From Luteimicrobium album (GTDB lineage: Bacteria > Actinomycetota > Actinomycetes > Actinomycetales > Cellulomonadaceae), in NCBI RefSeq assembly GCF_030161555.1, contig NZ_BSUK01000001.1, forward strand, positions 3,100,001-3,164,000: 64,000 nt of DNA. Direction: 5' to 3'. Position 1 is the first letter of the stretch, and every line of letters starts with the position of its first letter. Position numbers and translations under genes: made by a program. Below, piece after piece: positions 1 to 11,007 of the stretch. Under the pieces are notes generated by a model. It worked only from the letters and a program-made list of their open reading frames with translations. It was not told the DNA's origin and searched no databases.

Positions 1-626
1 TGGTCCGCGCGACGATCCTCACGCCGGCCGAGTTCATCGGCGCCGTCATGGAGCTCTCGCAGTCGCGGCGCGGGGACCTGCTCGGCATGGACTACCTGTC
101 CGAGGACCGGGTCGAGATGCGCTACACGCTCCCGCTCGCGGAGATCGTGTTCGACTTCTTCGACCAGCTCAAGTCCCGCACGCGCGGGTACGCGAGCCTC
201 GACTACGAGCCCACCGACGAGCAGGTGGCCGACCTCGTGAAGGTCGACATCCTGCTCCAGGGCGAGCAGGTCGACGCGTTCAGCGCGATCGTGCACAAGG
301 ACAAGGCGTACGCGTACGGCGTCATGATGACGGCGAAGCTCAAGGAGCTCATCCCGCGCCAGCAGTTCGAGGTCCCGATCCAGGCGGCCGTCGGGTCGCG
401 CGTGATCGCGCGCGAGACGATCCGCGCGATGCGCAAGGACGTCCTCGCGAAGTGCTACGGCGGTGACATCACCCGCAAGCGCAAGCTGCTCGAGAAGCAG
501 AAGGAGGGCAAGAAGCGCATGAAGACCATCGGTCGCGTGGACGTGCCCCAGGAGGCGTTCATCGCCGCGCTGTCGTCGGACTCCGCCGGCGGCGGCAAGG
601 ACGCGAAGGACGCGAAGAAGAAGTGA
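1..626 (+). CDS. lepA: Elongation factor 4 (LepA), C-terminal part
   Basis: This is the 3' end of a gene that begins before the window; the reading frame is open from position 3. Elongation factor 4 is a ribosome-bound GTPase that acts on stalled or mistranslocated ribosomes. The roughly 208 visible residues match the EF-G domain V-like region ([28 protein letters not shown]) and the LepA-specific C-terminal domain ([20 protein letters not shown], then [20 protein letters not shown]). The protein ends in a short Gly/Lys/Asp tail. hemW starts in the GTGA overlap with its stop codon, the usual actinobacterial lepA-hemW pairing. The N-terminal GTPase domain is outside the window. Confidence 0.95.
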   Translation, partial: VRATILTPAEFIGAVMELSQSRRGDLLGMDYLSEDRVEMRYTLPLAEIVFDFFDQLKSRTRGYASLDYEPTDEQVADLVKVDILLQGEQVDAFSAIVHKDKAYAYGVMMTAKLKELIPRQQFEVPIQAAVGSRVIARETIRAMRKDVLAKCYGGDITRKRKLLEKQKEGKKRMKTIGRVDVPQEAFIAALSSDSAGGGKDAKDAKKK

Positions 627-1928
627 GCCCGGCCCTGCCCGAGGGGAGCCCGTCCCCGACGACGGCGCGCTCCCGGGCTGGGTGCGTCCGGTCGCGCGGG
701 CGGCCGGCTCGCCCGACGGCGGCGCAGACGGTGCGCGGGCGTTCGGCGTCTACGTGCACGTCCCGTTCTGCACGGTGCGGTGCGGGTACTGCGACTTCAA
801 CACGTACACGTCGTCCGAGCTGGGCGGCGGCGCGTCGCAGGTCGCCTACGCGGACACGGCGCTGCGTGAGATCGACCTGGCGACCCGCGTGCTCGACGAC
901 GCCGGGCTGGGCGGGCGCCCCGTGTCCACCGTGTTCTTCGGGGGCGGGACCCCGACCGTGCTGCCCGCCGACGACTTGGCGCGCCTGCTCGGGGAGTCCG
1001 CGACGCCTGGGGCCTCGCGGAGGGCGCCGAGGTGACGACCGAGGCGAACCCGGACTCGGTGACCCCGGACTCGCTCCGCACCCTGGCTGACGCCGGGTTC
1101 ACGCGCGTGAGCTTCGGGATGCAGTCGGCGGTGCCGCACGTGCTCGCGACCCTCGACCGCACGCACGACCCGCGCCGCATCCCCGACGTCGTCGCGTGGG
1201 CGCGAGACGCCGGCCTCGACGTGTCGCTCGACCTCATCTACGGCACCCCCGGCGAGTCCGTGGCCGACTGGCGGGCCAGCGTCGAGGCGGCGCTCGCGAC
1301 GGACGTCGACCACGTGTCGGCGTACGCGCTCGTCGTCGAGCCGGGGACGCGGATGTTCGCCCAGGTCAGGCGCGGTGAGCTCATGCTGCCCGACGAAGAC
1401 GACCAGGCCGCGAAGTACGAGCTCGCCGAGGCGCTGCTCTCGGCGGCCGGGCTCGAGTGGTACGAGGTGAGCAACTGGGCGCGCGGCGGGCAGACCGGTC
1501 CGCACGCGAGCCGCCACAACCTCGGCTACTGGCGCGGTGACGACTGGTGGGGCGTCGGCCCCGGCGCCCACTCGTACGTCGGCGCTCCCGGCGCGGGGTA
1601 CGAGCCCGAGCCGGAGCACGCAGGCGTGCGCTGGTGGAACGTCAAGCACCCGCGTGCCTACGCGGCCGCGCTCGAGGCGGGGCGCAGCCCGGCCGCGGGG
1701 CGCGAGCTCCTCACCGCCGACGACGCGCGGCTGGAGCGCGTCATGCTCGCCGTCCGGCTGCACGACGGGCTGCCCGTCACCGACCTGTCGGCGCGGGCAC
1801 GCACCGCCGTCGCGGGGCTCGTCGCCGACGGCCTCCTCGACGGCCGCGCCGCGGTCCGCGGGCAGGTCGCGTTGACGCTGCGAGGACGCCTCCTCGCTGA
1901 CGCGGTCGTCCGCGACCTCACGGACTGA
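623..1928 (+). CDS. hemW: Radical SAM haem chaperone HemW (two apparent frameshifts)
   Basis: HemW is a radical SAM family protein related to coproporphyrinogen III dehydrogenase and is thought to insert haem into respiratory enzymes. The cluster motif CTVRCGYC (CxxxCxxC) follows the strand VYVHVPFC, and FFGGGTPT and TTEANPDS are typical family blocks. The GTG start overlaps the lepA stop. The frame breaks twice: near 641-648 (gaggggagc) and near 991-998 (ggggagtcc, where ggggaggtcc would restore frame). One missing G at each place gives a continuous protein of about 435 residues. I read both breaks as sequence errors, because nothing else in the gene is degraded. Confidence 0.9.
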
Positions 1929-2070
1929 CGTCGTTCGCGGAGCCGGGCTAGATCGGCGGGAGGTCGCGCGCCACCCGTGACACGGCGGCCGTCCTGCGCC
2001 ATGCTGGGGCACCCGGGGCGAATGTCCCGACCTTCACGGAGCCCACGCATCGACCGACGATGAGGACGAC

Positions 2071-3107
2071 ATGAGCGACAACCCGAACGGCACCGGCCAG
2101 GGCGCCGGCGCCGACCCGAACGAGCCGAGCTCGCCGTACGAGCCCGCGCAGCCGGCGCAGCCCGCCCAGTCTGAGCCTGCTCAGCCGGTTGAGCCCGTTC
2201 AGCCGACCCAGCCGCCGACGGCGCCGCCCGTGCAGCCGGGCGCCTACCCGCAGCCGGGTCAGCAGCCTCCGGCTCAGCCGTACGGCCAGCAGCCTTACGG
2301 TCAGCAGCCTCCGGCTCAGCCGTACGGTCAGCAGCCCTACGGCCAGCAGCCTCCCGCGTACGGGCAGCCGGCGCCCGGCGCCTACTCGCCCCTCCCGGTG
2401 GCTTCCCGACGGCGCCGCCCACGGCCGCCGGCACGTACGGTGCGGCGACCCCGTTCCAGGTCGGCGACGCGATCTCGTTCGGCTTCCGCCGGTTCGGCAA
2501 GAACGTCGGCGCCTGGCTCCTGCTCGCGCTGATCCTCCTGGGGATCAACCTGGTGTGGGGCCTCGTCTCGGGCGACTACGACCGCTTCCGTGACGCCTTC
2601 GACAGCAACACCAACACGGCGAGCGTCTCGCTCGGCTTCGGCGGCATCGTGATGAGCGTCATCGGGTTCGTGATCAGCTCGTTCATCACGGCATTCCTCA
2701 CCAAGGGCGGTCTCGACGAGTCCGCCGGCAAGAAGCCGTCCGTCGGCGACTTCTTCCGGATCCGGAACTTCGGCAACGTGGTCCTCGCCGCGGTGATCGT
2801 CGGGCTGCTGACCGGGATCGGGCTCGTGCTCTGCATCCTGCCGGGCATCGCCGTGGCGCTTTTCTCGGCGTTCACGTACTACTTCGTGCTCGACCGTGAC
2901 CTCGCCGCGTTCGACGCGATCCGCGCGAGCTGGAACCTCGTGGCGAAGAACTTCGGGTCCGTCCTCGGGCTCCTGGTGCTCCTGTTCCTGCTCAACGTGG
3001 CGGGTGCGATCGTCTGTGGCCTGGGCCTGTTCGTGACGATCCCCGTCTCGTACATCGCGGTCGGGTTCGCCTACCGCCGTCTGACGGGCAGCCAGGTCCC
3101 CGCCTGA
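2071..3107 (+). CDS. Membrane protein with a Pro/Gln-rich N-terminal tail (one apparent frameshift)
   Basis: The first 120 or so residues are disordered and rich in Pro, Gln, Tyr and Gly, with tandem units such as QPYGQQPYGQQPPA encoded by near-identical DNA repeats at about 2260-2355. The rest is a hydrophobic domain with about five membrane segments, for example GAWLLLALILLGINLVWGLV, IVMSVIGFVISSFITAFL, VLAAVIVGLLTGIGLVLCIL and LLVLLFLLNVAGAIVCGL. It resembles the small DUF975-like integral membrane proteins common in Actinobacteria; the function is unknown. One G is missing near 2395-2400 (cccggtggc for cccgggtggc), exactly between the tail and the membrane domain. The ATG start follows gaggacgac. 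Confidence 0.75.
2160..2355 (+). repeat. Tandem in-frame repeats coding a PYGQQ-rich tail
   Basis: Copies of cagcctccggctcagccgta followed by a cggNcagcagcc block recur in frame here, producing alternating QPYGQQ and QPPAQ units. They lie wholly inside the coding sequence of the membrane protein, so this is a low-complexity protein repeat and not an intergenic array. Confidence 0.7.
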
Positions 3108-3121
3108 CCCGGACGCAGCAC

Positions 3122-3160
3122 GACGAGGGCGCCCCGGCCGACGGCCGGGGCGCCCTCGTC
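3122..3160. terminator. Bidirectional terminator hairpin between convergent genes
   Basis: A perfect 18-bp inverted repeat (3122-3139 and 3143-3160) with a 3-nt loop lies between the stop codons of the convergent membrane-protein gene and the DUF3097 gene. The stem is almost entirely G/C. There is no clear T-tract, as is usual in GC-rich actinobacteria. Confidence 0.8.
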
Positions 3161-3174
3161 CGTTCTCGCGCGAC

Positions 3175-4065
3175 TCAGCCGACGGTGACGAAGTCGATGA
3201 GCTCCTCGACCCGGCCGAGGAGGCTCGGCTCGAGATCCGCGTAGCTGCGCACGCTCGCGAGGATCCGTTGCCACGCGCGTCCTGTCGCCCCGGGGCCGTC
3301 GGCGGGCCAGCCGAGCTCGCGCAGGATCCCGAGCTTCCACTCGGTGCCGCGCTCGATCCTCGGCCAGGCGTCGAGCCCGATCCGCTGCGGGCGGACCGCC
3401 TGCCACACGTCGACGTACGGGTGCCCGAGCACCAGCACGGTCCCGTTCGGCACGGTCCGCAACGCGTCGTCGGCGATGCGGCGCTCCTTGGACCCGGGCA
3501 CGAGGTGGTCGACGAGCACGCCCACGCGCCGCTCGCGCGTGGGCGCGAAGTCGGCGAGCGCGTCGGCAAGGTTGTCGACGCCGTCGAGCAGCTCGACGAC
3601 GACCCCCTCGACGCGCAGGTCGTCGCCCCAGACCTTCTCGACGAGCTCGGCGTCGTGCTTGCCCTCGACCCAGATCCGTGACCCGCGCGCGACCCTCGCC
3701 CGCTGCCCGACGACGGCGCGCGACCCCGACGCCGTCCGCGCCGGCGCCCGGGGTGCGGCCGGGGCGGTGGGCGGCACCAGCTCGACCGGTTCGCCGTCGA
3801 CCCAGAACCCCGGCCCGAGCGTGAAGGTGCGGGTGCGCCCGCGCCGGTCCTCGAGCACGACGACGTGCATGCCGCCCGACTTCTCGACGCGGACCACCGC
3901 CCCGACCCAGCCCGACTCGACGTCCTCGACGACCAGCCCGCGCTCGGCTGGGACCGGCCGCGTCGTCGGGCGCGCGCGGTGGTGCGCCGAGCCGCGCGTC
4001 GGGCCGGGAGGTGAACCGGGTGTGGCGGGGGCGAGGACGTCGGGGCCGTAACGGTCGAAGCTCAC
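3175..4065 (-). CDS. DUF3097 family protein
   Basis: A 296-residue cytosolic protein of the actinobacterial DUF3097 family. The family is common in this neighbourhood, between hemW and hrcA, and has no established function. Visible features are an N-terminal small barrel-like segment (GLVVEDVESGWVGAVVRVEK), a Toprim-like central block (SRIWVEGKHDAELVEKVWG) with the Glu/Asp pattern of Toprim folds, and LVDHLVPGSKERRIAD. A DNA- or RNA-related enzymatic role is possible but inferred only from that resemblance. The GTG start at 4065 has no Shine-Dalgarno sequence. A TAGGGT hexamer lies six bases before it, suggesting a leaderless transcript. Confidence 0.85.
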   Translation of the reverse strand: MSFDRYGPDVLAPATPGSPPGPTRGSAHHRARPTTRPVPAERGLVVEDVESGWVGAVVRVEKSGGMHVVVLEDRRGRTRTFTLGPGFWVDGEPVELVPPTAPAAPRAPARTASGSRAVVGQRARVARGSRIWVEGKHDAELVEKVWGDDLRVEGVVVELLDGVDNLADALADFAPTRERRVGVLVDHLVPGSKERRIADDALRTVPNGTVLVLGHPYVDVWQAVRPQRIGLDAWPRIERGTEWKLGILRELGWPADGPGATGRAWQRILASVRSYADLEPSLLGRVEELIDFVTVG

Positions 4066-4145
4066 CGGGCCACCCTAGGGAGTGCGCGCCGACGGTGACG
4101 CCCGCCGCGCCGACGGTGACGGACGGGAGGGCACGGGGCATCGCC

Positions 4146-4209
4146 GAGTCAGCGCGAACCGTCCCAGTCAGCGCGAACTCACCGCTGACTCGGACGAAAC
4201 GCGCTGACT
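4146..4209. repeat. Imperfect palindromic repeat, AGTCAGCGCG family, copy 1
   Basis: The two arms (about 4147-4173 and 4183-4209) are 27 nt each and match at 23 of 27 positions as an inverted repeat. Each arm begins with agtcagcgcg and ends with agtcagcg. The element lies between the divergent DUF3097 and MFS genes, so it is unlikely to be a terminator. A second, perfect version of the same arrangement occurs at 20791-20857. Confidence 0.75.
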
Positions 4210-4276
4210 GGCGGTGACGCCGAGCTCGGCCACGTCACCTGCGGCGGAAGCGGCCGGCCCGTGGTAGCACCGTCCT

Positions 4277-5752
4277 ATGGCGGACGACGACCCGCAGACC
4301 GACCCGCACCGCTGGCGGGTGCTCGCGGTCTGCCTGGCGGCGGGGTTCATCACCCTGCTGGACGTGTCGATCGTCAACGTGGCGATGCCGTCGATCCAGC
4401 AGGCGCTGCACGCGTCGGCGACCACGCTGCAGCTCGTCGTCGCGGGGTACACCCTGGCGTTCGGGCTGGTCCTGGTCCCGGCGGGGCGGCTCGGCGACGC
4501 GGGCCACCGCCGCGGGCTGTTCCTCGTCGGCCTGGTGGCGTTCGCGCTGGCGAGCCTGGCCGCCGGGCTCGCGCCGAACGACGAGTGGCTCGCGGCCGCT
4601 CGCCTCGTCCAGGGCGGGTGCGCGGGCCTCGTGAGCCCGCAGGTGACGGGCTACATCCAGCAGGAGTTCCGGGGCTTCGAGCGGGCGCGGGCGTTCGGGA
4701 TGTTCGGTGCGGTGGTCGGCGTCGCCACGGCGATCGGCCCGCTGCTGGGCGGCCTGCTGATCCAGGCTTTCGGTGAGGAGAACGGCTGGCGGTGGGTGTT
4801 CGGGATCAACGTCCCGATCGTCGCGGTCGTGCTGGTGGCCGGGGTGCGGACGATGCCGCGGCCCGTCGTGGGGCGGCGCCGGGCGCTCGACCTCGTCGGG
4901 CTCGTCGGGGTCGCGGCGACGACGGTCGCCTTCATGACGCCGTTCGTCCTGACGACGGGCTCGGGCGACTCGCCGGCGCGCTGGTGGTTCCTGGCGCTCG
5001 CCGCCGCACTCGGTGCCGGGACGATCCTGTGGGAGCGGCGGTTCGAGCGTCGCGGCGAGGACCCGGTGCTGTCACCGGAGGTGCTGGGGCTGCGCTCGTT
5101 CCGCTTCGGTGCGCTGCTCGGGCTCGCGTACTTCGCGGGCTTCACGAGCGTGTTCCTCGTGGTGACGTTGTTCCTGCAGAACGACCTGGGGTTGAGCCCC
5201 CTGCAGGCGGGCCTGGTGGGGCTGCCGTTCGCCGTCGCGTCGGGCATCTCCGCGCTCGCCTCGGGGCGCGCGGTCGCTCGCTGGGGCCGTCCGGTCGTGG
5301 CCGTCGCGCTGGTGGTGGTCGTCGTCGGGCTCGCGGGCACGGACCTCGCGATCCGGATCATCGGCGACGAGGAGGGCCGCACGTTGCTCTTGTGCTGCGT
5401 CGTCGCGGTGACGCAGTGCGTCGCGGGGGCGGGGTCGGGGCTGGTGATCGCACCCAACCAGACCCTCACGCTCCAGGAGGTGCCGGTGCGGCAGGCCGGG
5501 GTGGCCGGGTCGATGCTTCAGGTCGGCCAGCGCGTGGGCTCGGCGCTCGGGATCTCGGCGGTCCTGTCGGTGTACTACGGGTCACGGGCGGGTGGGGCGA
5601 GCGGCGCGACCTCCGTCGGACGGGGGCTCCTCATCACGATCGGCCTGGTCCTGTGCGCGCTGGTCGTGGCCCTGCTCGACGCGCGCCGTCGGGCAGCCGA
5701 GGGCCACGACCAGGACGCCGGCGCTCCCCGGGCCGACCACGAAGCAGCGTAG
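4277..5752 (+). CDS. MFS drug exporter, DHA2 (14-TM) type
   Basis: A 491-residue major facilitator with about 14 predicted membrane segments, as in the EmrB/QacA proton-drug antiporters. Motifs include LDVSIVNVAMPSI in helix 1 and RLGDAGHRRGLF, the loop 2-3 motif A. The GPLLGGLLIQAF block in helix 5 resembles antiporter motif C. It probably exports hydrophobic compounds; the substrate cannot be read from sequence. The ATG at 4277 lacks a ribosome binding site and has TAGCAC six bases upstream, consistent with leaderless expression. The neighbouring hrcA has its own promoter and CIRCE element directly after this stop codon. Confidence 0.85.
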   Translation: MADDDPQTDPHRWRVLAVCLAAGFITLLDVSIVNVAMPSIQQALHASATTLQLVVAGYTLAFGLVLVPAGRLGDAGHRRGLFLVGLVAFALASLAAGLAPNDEWLAAARLVQGGCAGLVSPQVTGYIQQEFRGFERARAFGMFGAVVGVATAIGPLLGGLLIQAFGEENGWRWVFGINVPIVAVVLVAGVRTMPRPVVGRRRALDLVGLVGVAATTVAFMTPFVLTTGSGDSPARWWFLALAAALGAGTILWERRFERRGEDPVLSPEVLGLRSFRFGALLGLAYFAGFTSVFLVVTLFLQNDLGLSPLQAGLVGLPFAVASGISALASGRAVARWGRPVVAVALVVVVVGLAGTDLAIRIIGDEEGRTLLLCCVVAVTQCVAGAGSGLVIAPNQTLTLQEVPVRQAGVAGSMLQVGQRVGSALGISAVLSVYYGSRAGGASGATSVGRGLLITIGLVLCALVVALLDARRRAAEGHDQDAGAPRADHEAA

Positions 5753-5754
5753 GA

Positions 5755-5781
5755 TTGGCACTCGGAGGGTGAGAGTGCCAC
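5755..5781 (+). promoter_or_regulatory. CIRCE operator of hrcA, overlapping its promoter
   Basis: The inverted repeat TTGGCACTC-N9-GAGTGCCAC matches the CIRCE consensus TTAGCACTC-N9-GAGTGCTAA, the binding site of the HrcA repressor. A TAGGAT hexamer at 5750-5755 abuts the left half, so bound HrcA would block transcription initiation. It is 34 nt upstream of hrcA, indicating autoregulation and heat induction of hrcA and probably of dnaJ behind it. Confidence 0.92.
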
Positions 5782-5814
5782 CGGTGCACGAGGTCGGCTG
5801 CGACAGGAGGACGT

Positions 5815-6842
5815 GTGAGCGAGGAACGACGGCTCGACGTGCTGCGCGCGATCGTGGAGGACTACGTCCGCACGCGTGAGCCGGTCGGGTCCCGTGTGCT
5901 CACCGAACGGCACAACCTGGGCGTCTCGCCCGCCACGATCCGCAACGACATGGCCGCCCTCGAGGACGCCGGCCTGATCGCGCAGCCCCACACCTCGGCC
6001 GGCCGTATCCCGACGGACAAGGGCTACCGGCTCTTCGTCGACCACCTGGCGACCGTCAAGCCCCTGTCCCAGCCGGAGCGGCACGCGATCGAGCAGTTCC
6101 TCGACGGTGCCGTGGACCTCGACGACGTCGTGGCGCGTGCAGGCCGTCTGCTCGCCGAGCTCACGGGCCAGGTCGCGGTCGTGCAGTATCCGTCGCTGCG
6201 GCGGTCGGGCCTGCGCCACCTCGAGCTCGTGGCCGTGGGCGAGGCACGCCTGCTCGTCGTCATCATCACGGACACCGGCCGCGTCGAGCAGCGCATGCTC
6301 GACGTCGCCACGCTGCCCGACGAGGGCACGCTCGCCGTCCTGCGCGCGCGGCTCAACGCGGTCGCGGTGGGGCGCCGGCTGCCCGGCCTGGCCACCGAGC
6401 TCGAGTCCGTCGCCCAGCAGCTCCCGCCGGGCGACCAGGACCTCGCGCGCCGCGTCGGCGACGTCGTCGTGCAGACCCTGGCCGAGGAGGGCGAGGAGCG
6501 TGTCGTGCTCACGGGCACCGCGAACCTCGCCCGGACCGGCATGCGGTTCGAGCACGCGCTGCGTCCCGTCCTCGAGGCCCTCGAGGAGCAGGTCGTCCTG
6601 CTGGGTCTCCTCACCGAGATGGCCGAGGACGCCGCCGACCGTTCGGGCGTCCGCGTCCGGATCGGCCATGAGACGCAGTACGACGGACTCTCCGAGACCT
6701 CTGTCGTGACCACGGGCTACGGTTCGGAGGGGAGGTCGTCGCCGCGATCGGCTCGATCGGCCCGACCCGCATGGACTACCCCGCGACCATCGCGTCGGTG
6801 CGCGCCGTCGCCCGCTACCTGACGCGGATCCTCGCGAACTGA
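5815..6842 (+). CDS. hrcA: Heat-inducible transcription repressor HrcA (one apparent frameshift)
   Basis: HrcA binds CIRCE elements and represses chaperone genes when not loaded by GroEL. The N-terminal winged helix carries [18 protein letters not shown] and the typical [18 protein letters not shown] block, followed by a GAF-like domain. The GTG start has aggagg a few bases upstream. Near 6724-6732 one G is missing (ttcggagggg for ttcgggagggg). Restoring it gives the expected C-terminus [19 protein letters not shown] and a stop at 6842, for a protein of about 342 residues. dnaJ follows, as in most actinobacteria. Confidence 0.93.
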
Positions 6843-6915
6843 CCGTGCGTCCGAACCCGCCCCGACCTTCCCGAACCGACCGAACCCACCCGGACCCGTG
6901 CCTGAGAGTGACTTG

Positions 6916-8034
6916 GTGAACGACTACTACGAGATCCTCGGTGTCCCGCGCGACGCGAGCACCGACCAGATCAAGAAGGCCTACCGCAAGCTCGCCCGCG
7001 AGCTGCACCCCGACGTCGCGGGACCCGAGGCGGAGGACCGCTTCAAGGACGTCTCGCGCGCCTACGAGGTGCTGTCGAACCCGGACAAGCGCCAGCAGTA
7101 CGACCTCGGCGTCGACCCCACCGCCCCGGGCGGCGGCATGGGCGGCTCCGGTGGCTTCGGCTTCCAGGACATCTTCGAGACGTTCTTCGGCGGCGGCCAG
7201 GCCCAGCAGGGTCCCGTCCCGCGCTCGCGCCGCGGCCAGGACGCGCTCGTACGCCTCGACGTGGACCTCGAGGAGGCCGTGTTCGGGGCCAAGCGCGAGC
7301 TCCAGGTCGACACGGCCGTCGTCTGCCGGACGTGCGGCGGCACCTGCTGCCGCCCCGGCACGACGATGCACACGTGCGAGGTCTGCAAGGGCCGCGGCGT
7401 CGTGCAGCGCGTCCAGCGCTCGTTCCTCGGCCAGATCATGACGACCGCCCCGTGCGCCGCGTGCCAGGGCTTCGGCACGGTCATCCCCGAGCCGTGCGTC
7501 GACTGCGGCGGCGAGGGCCGGGTGCGCGAGCGCCGGACCATCGCCGTGAACGTCCCCGCGGGCGTCGAGACGGGTACGCGCATCCGCCTGACGTCGCAGG
7601 GCGAGGTCGGCCCCGGTGGTGGTCCCGCCGGCGACCTGTACGTCGAGATCCGCGAACGCCAGCACGAGACGTTCGTGCGCCGCGGGGACGACCTGCACTG
7701 CACGCTCGAGGTGCCGATGACGGCGGCCGCGCTGGGCGCCAGCCTGACGCTCGACACGTTCGACGGCGAGCAGGAGGTGGACCTGCGCCCCGGCACCCAG
7801 CCCGCGCAGGTCGTCACGCTCCGGGGACTCGGTGTGGGGCACCTCAACGGTTCGGGTAGGGGTGACCTCCAGGTCCACGTCGAGGTCCAGGTCCCCACGA
7901 CCCTCGACGACGAGCAGGCCGAGCTGCTGCGCTCGCTCGCGAAGCTGCGGGGCGAGGAGCACCCGGAGCCGCGGCTGTCGGCGGCGCACCCGGGCGTGTT
8001 CTCACGGCTGCGCGACAAGCTCTCCGGGCGGTGA
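6916..8034 (+). CDS. dnaJ: Chaperone protein DnaJ
   Basis: This is the Hsp70 co-chaperone that stimulates DnaK ATP hydrolysis. It has a J domain ([13 protein letters not shown], with HPD in ELHPDVAG), a short Gly/Phe-rich linker ([17 protein letters not shown]), a zinc-binding region with four CxxCxG-like motifs ([30 protein letters not shown]) and a C-terminal substrate-binding domain. The first zinc motif, CRTCGGTCC, departs slightly from CxxCxGxG. I prefer the GTG at 6916 (VNDYYEIL), because DnaJ usually begins right at this block. A GTG at 6898 would add six residues. It is transcribed behind hrcA. Confidence 0.92.
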   Translation: MNDYYEILGVPRDASTDQIKKAYRKLARELHPDVAGPEAEDRFKDVSRAYEVLSNPDKRQQYDLGVDPTAPGGGMGGSGGFGFQDIFETFFGGGQAQQGPVPRSRRGQDALVRLDVDLEEAVFGAKRELQVDTAVVCRTCGGTCCRPGTTMHTCEVCKGRGVVQRVQRSFLGQIMTTAPCAACQGFGTVIPEPCVDCGGEGRVRERRTIAVNVPAGVETGTRIRLTSQGEVGPGGGPAGDLYVEIRERQHETFVRRGDDLHCTLEVPMTAAALGASLTLDTFDGEQEVDLRPGTQPAQVVTLRGLGVGHLNGSGRGDLQVHVEVQVPTTLDDEQAELLRSLAKLRGEEHPEPRLSAAHPGVFSRLRDKLSGR

Positions 8035-8041
8035 CCGCGGC

Positions 8042-8828
8042 GTGAGCGCGCCCGTCTTCCTCGCCGAGCGCGGCGCGTCGGACCCGTTGACCCGGTTCGC
8101 GCCGGGGGACGCGTACGTGCTCGACGGCGCGGAGGGGCGTCATGCGGGCGTCGTCCAGCGTCGCCGGGCGGGGGCGGGTCGACGTCGTCGACGGCGAGGG
8201 GACGCGTCTGCGGACGGTCATCGTGTCGGCCGACCGCGACACCCTCGAGCTGCGCGTCGAGGCCGTCGAGGTGGAGCCGGCGCCCACCGTGCGGCTCGTG
8301 CTCGTGCAGGCGCTCGCCAAGGGCGACCGGGACGAGCTCGCCATCGAGGCGGCCACCGAGGTCGGCGTCGACGCGATCCTGCCGTGGCAGGCCGAGCGCT
8401 CCGTGGTGGTGTGGCGCGGCGAACGTGCCGCCCGGAGCCGGGCGCGCTGGCTCGCGACCGTGCGGGCCGCGGCGAAGCAGTCGCGCCGGGCCCGCGTCCC
8501 GGACGTGCGTCAGGATGTCACGACGGCGGTCCTCGCAGACGTGGTCAAGGACACCGTCACGGCAGGCGGCGTCGTGGCCGCGCTGCACGAGGACGCCACC
8601 GAGCCCCTCGGGACGCTCCCGCTGCCCGTGCCAGGCGAGCCGGGGGCCGAGGTGCCCGAGGTGCTCGTCGTCGTCGGGCCGGAGGGCGGGATCTCGGACG
8701 CCGAGCTCGAACGCCTCACCGAGGCCGGTGGACGTCCGGTGCGGCTCGGCCCGCACGTGCTGCGCACCTCGACCGCGGGACCCGTCGCGCTGACGATCCT
8801 GTGCGAGCGCCTGGGCCGCTGGCGCTAA
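8042..8828 (+). CDS. rsmE: 16S rRNA m3U1498 methyltransferase RsmE (apparent frameshift)
   Basis: A SPOUT-class methyltransferase that methylates U1498 of 16S rRNA. The trefoil-knot region is clear (VVVGPEGGISDAELE, then VRLGPHVLRTSTAGPVAL), and the N-terminal PUA-like barrel begins PVFLAERGA and includes LDGAEGRHAGVV. The frame changes near 8157-8175. Here two bases are missing (or one is extra); inserting GT after cagcgt gives HAGVVQRVAGRGRVDVVDGEG-like sequence. The gene follows dnaJ by seven bases. The HIT gene's TAACGT promoter hexamer overlaps its TAA stop. Confidence 0.88.
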
Positions 8829-8837
8829 CGTGACGAC

Positions 8838-9177
8838 ATGACCGACACCGACTGCCTGTTCTGCAAGATCGTCGCCGGCGAGATCCCGGCCGACGTCGTC
8901 GCGTCCACGGACCGTACGCTCGCGTTCCGGGACATCGACCCGAAGGCACCGGTGCACGTGCTCGTGATCCCGCGCGAGCACCACCGCGACGTCGCGGCGC
9001 TCGCGGCGGCGGACCCGCAGCTCCTCGCCGACGTCGTCGCTCTCGGCCAGCAGGTCGCGTCCGACCTCGACGAAGGCGAGTTCCGGCTGATCTTCAACAC
9101 CGGCGCGAAGTCGGGCCAGAGCGTCTTCCACACGCACGGCCACGTCCTCGCGGGGGCTCGGCTGGACGCCGGCCTGA
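8838..9177 (+). CDS. HIT-family nucleotide-binding protein (apparent frameshift at the end)
   Basis: A histidine-triad protein of about 113 residues, the family that hydrolyses purine nucleoside phosphoramidates and related substrates. It opens with CLFCKIVAGEIPADVV and contains FRDIDPKAPVHVLVIPREH and the triad FHTHGHVL. Two G are apparently missing from the run at 9152-9156; with them the end reads HVLAGGLGWTPA and stops at 9175-9177. Without the correction the frame runs on into the antisense of glnK. The ATG has TAACGT six bases upstream and no ribosome binding site, suggesting a leaderless mRNA. Confidence 0.88.
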
Positions 9178-9205
9178 CCCCTCGTTCGTCGGGCCGCAGC
9201 CCGAG

Positions 9206-10996
<1,791 letters not shown>

Positions 10997-11007
10997 TCAG
11001 CCGGCTC

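Noticed and set aside
846..2012. Long open frame on the minus strand opposite hemW (388 codons)
   Set aside because: It is antisense to a clear radical SAM gene and has the Arg/Ala/Pro-rich composition of out-of-frame GC-rich DNA, with no recognisable domain.
2160..2355. CRISPR-like or intergenic tandem array
   Set aside because: The repeats are in frame, without unique spacers, and encode the PYGQQ-rich tail of a membrane protein.
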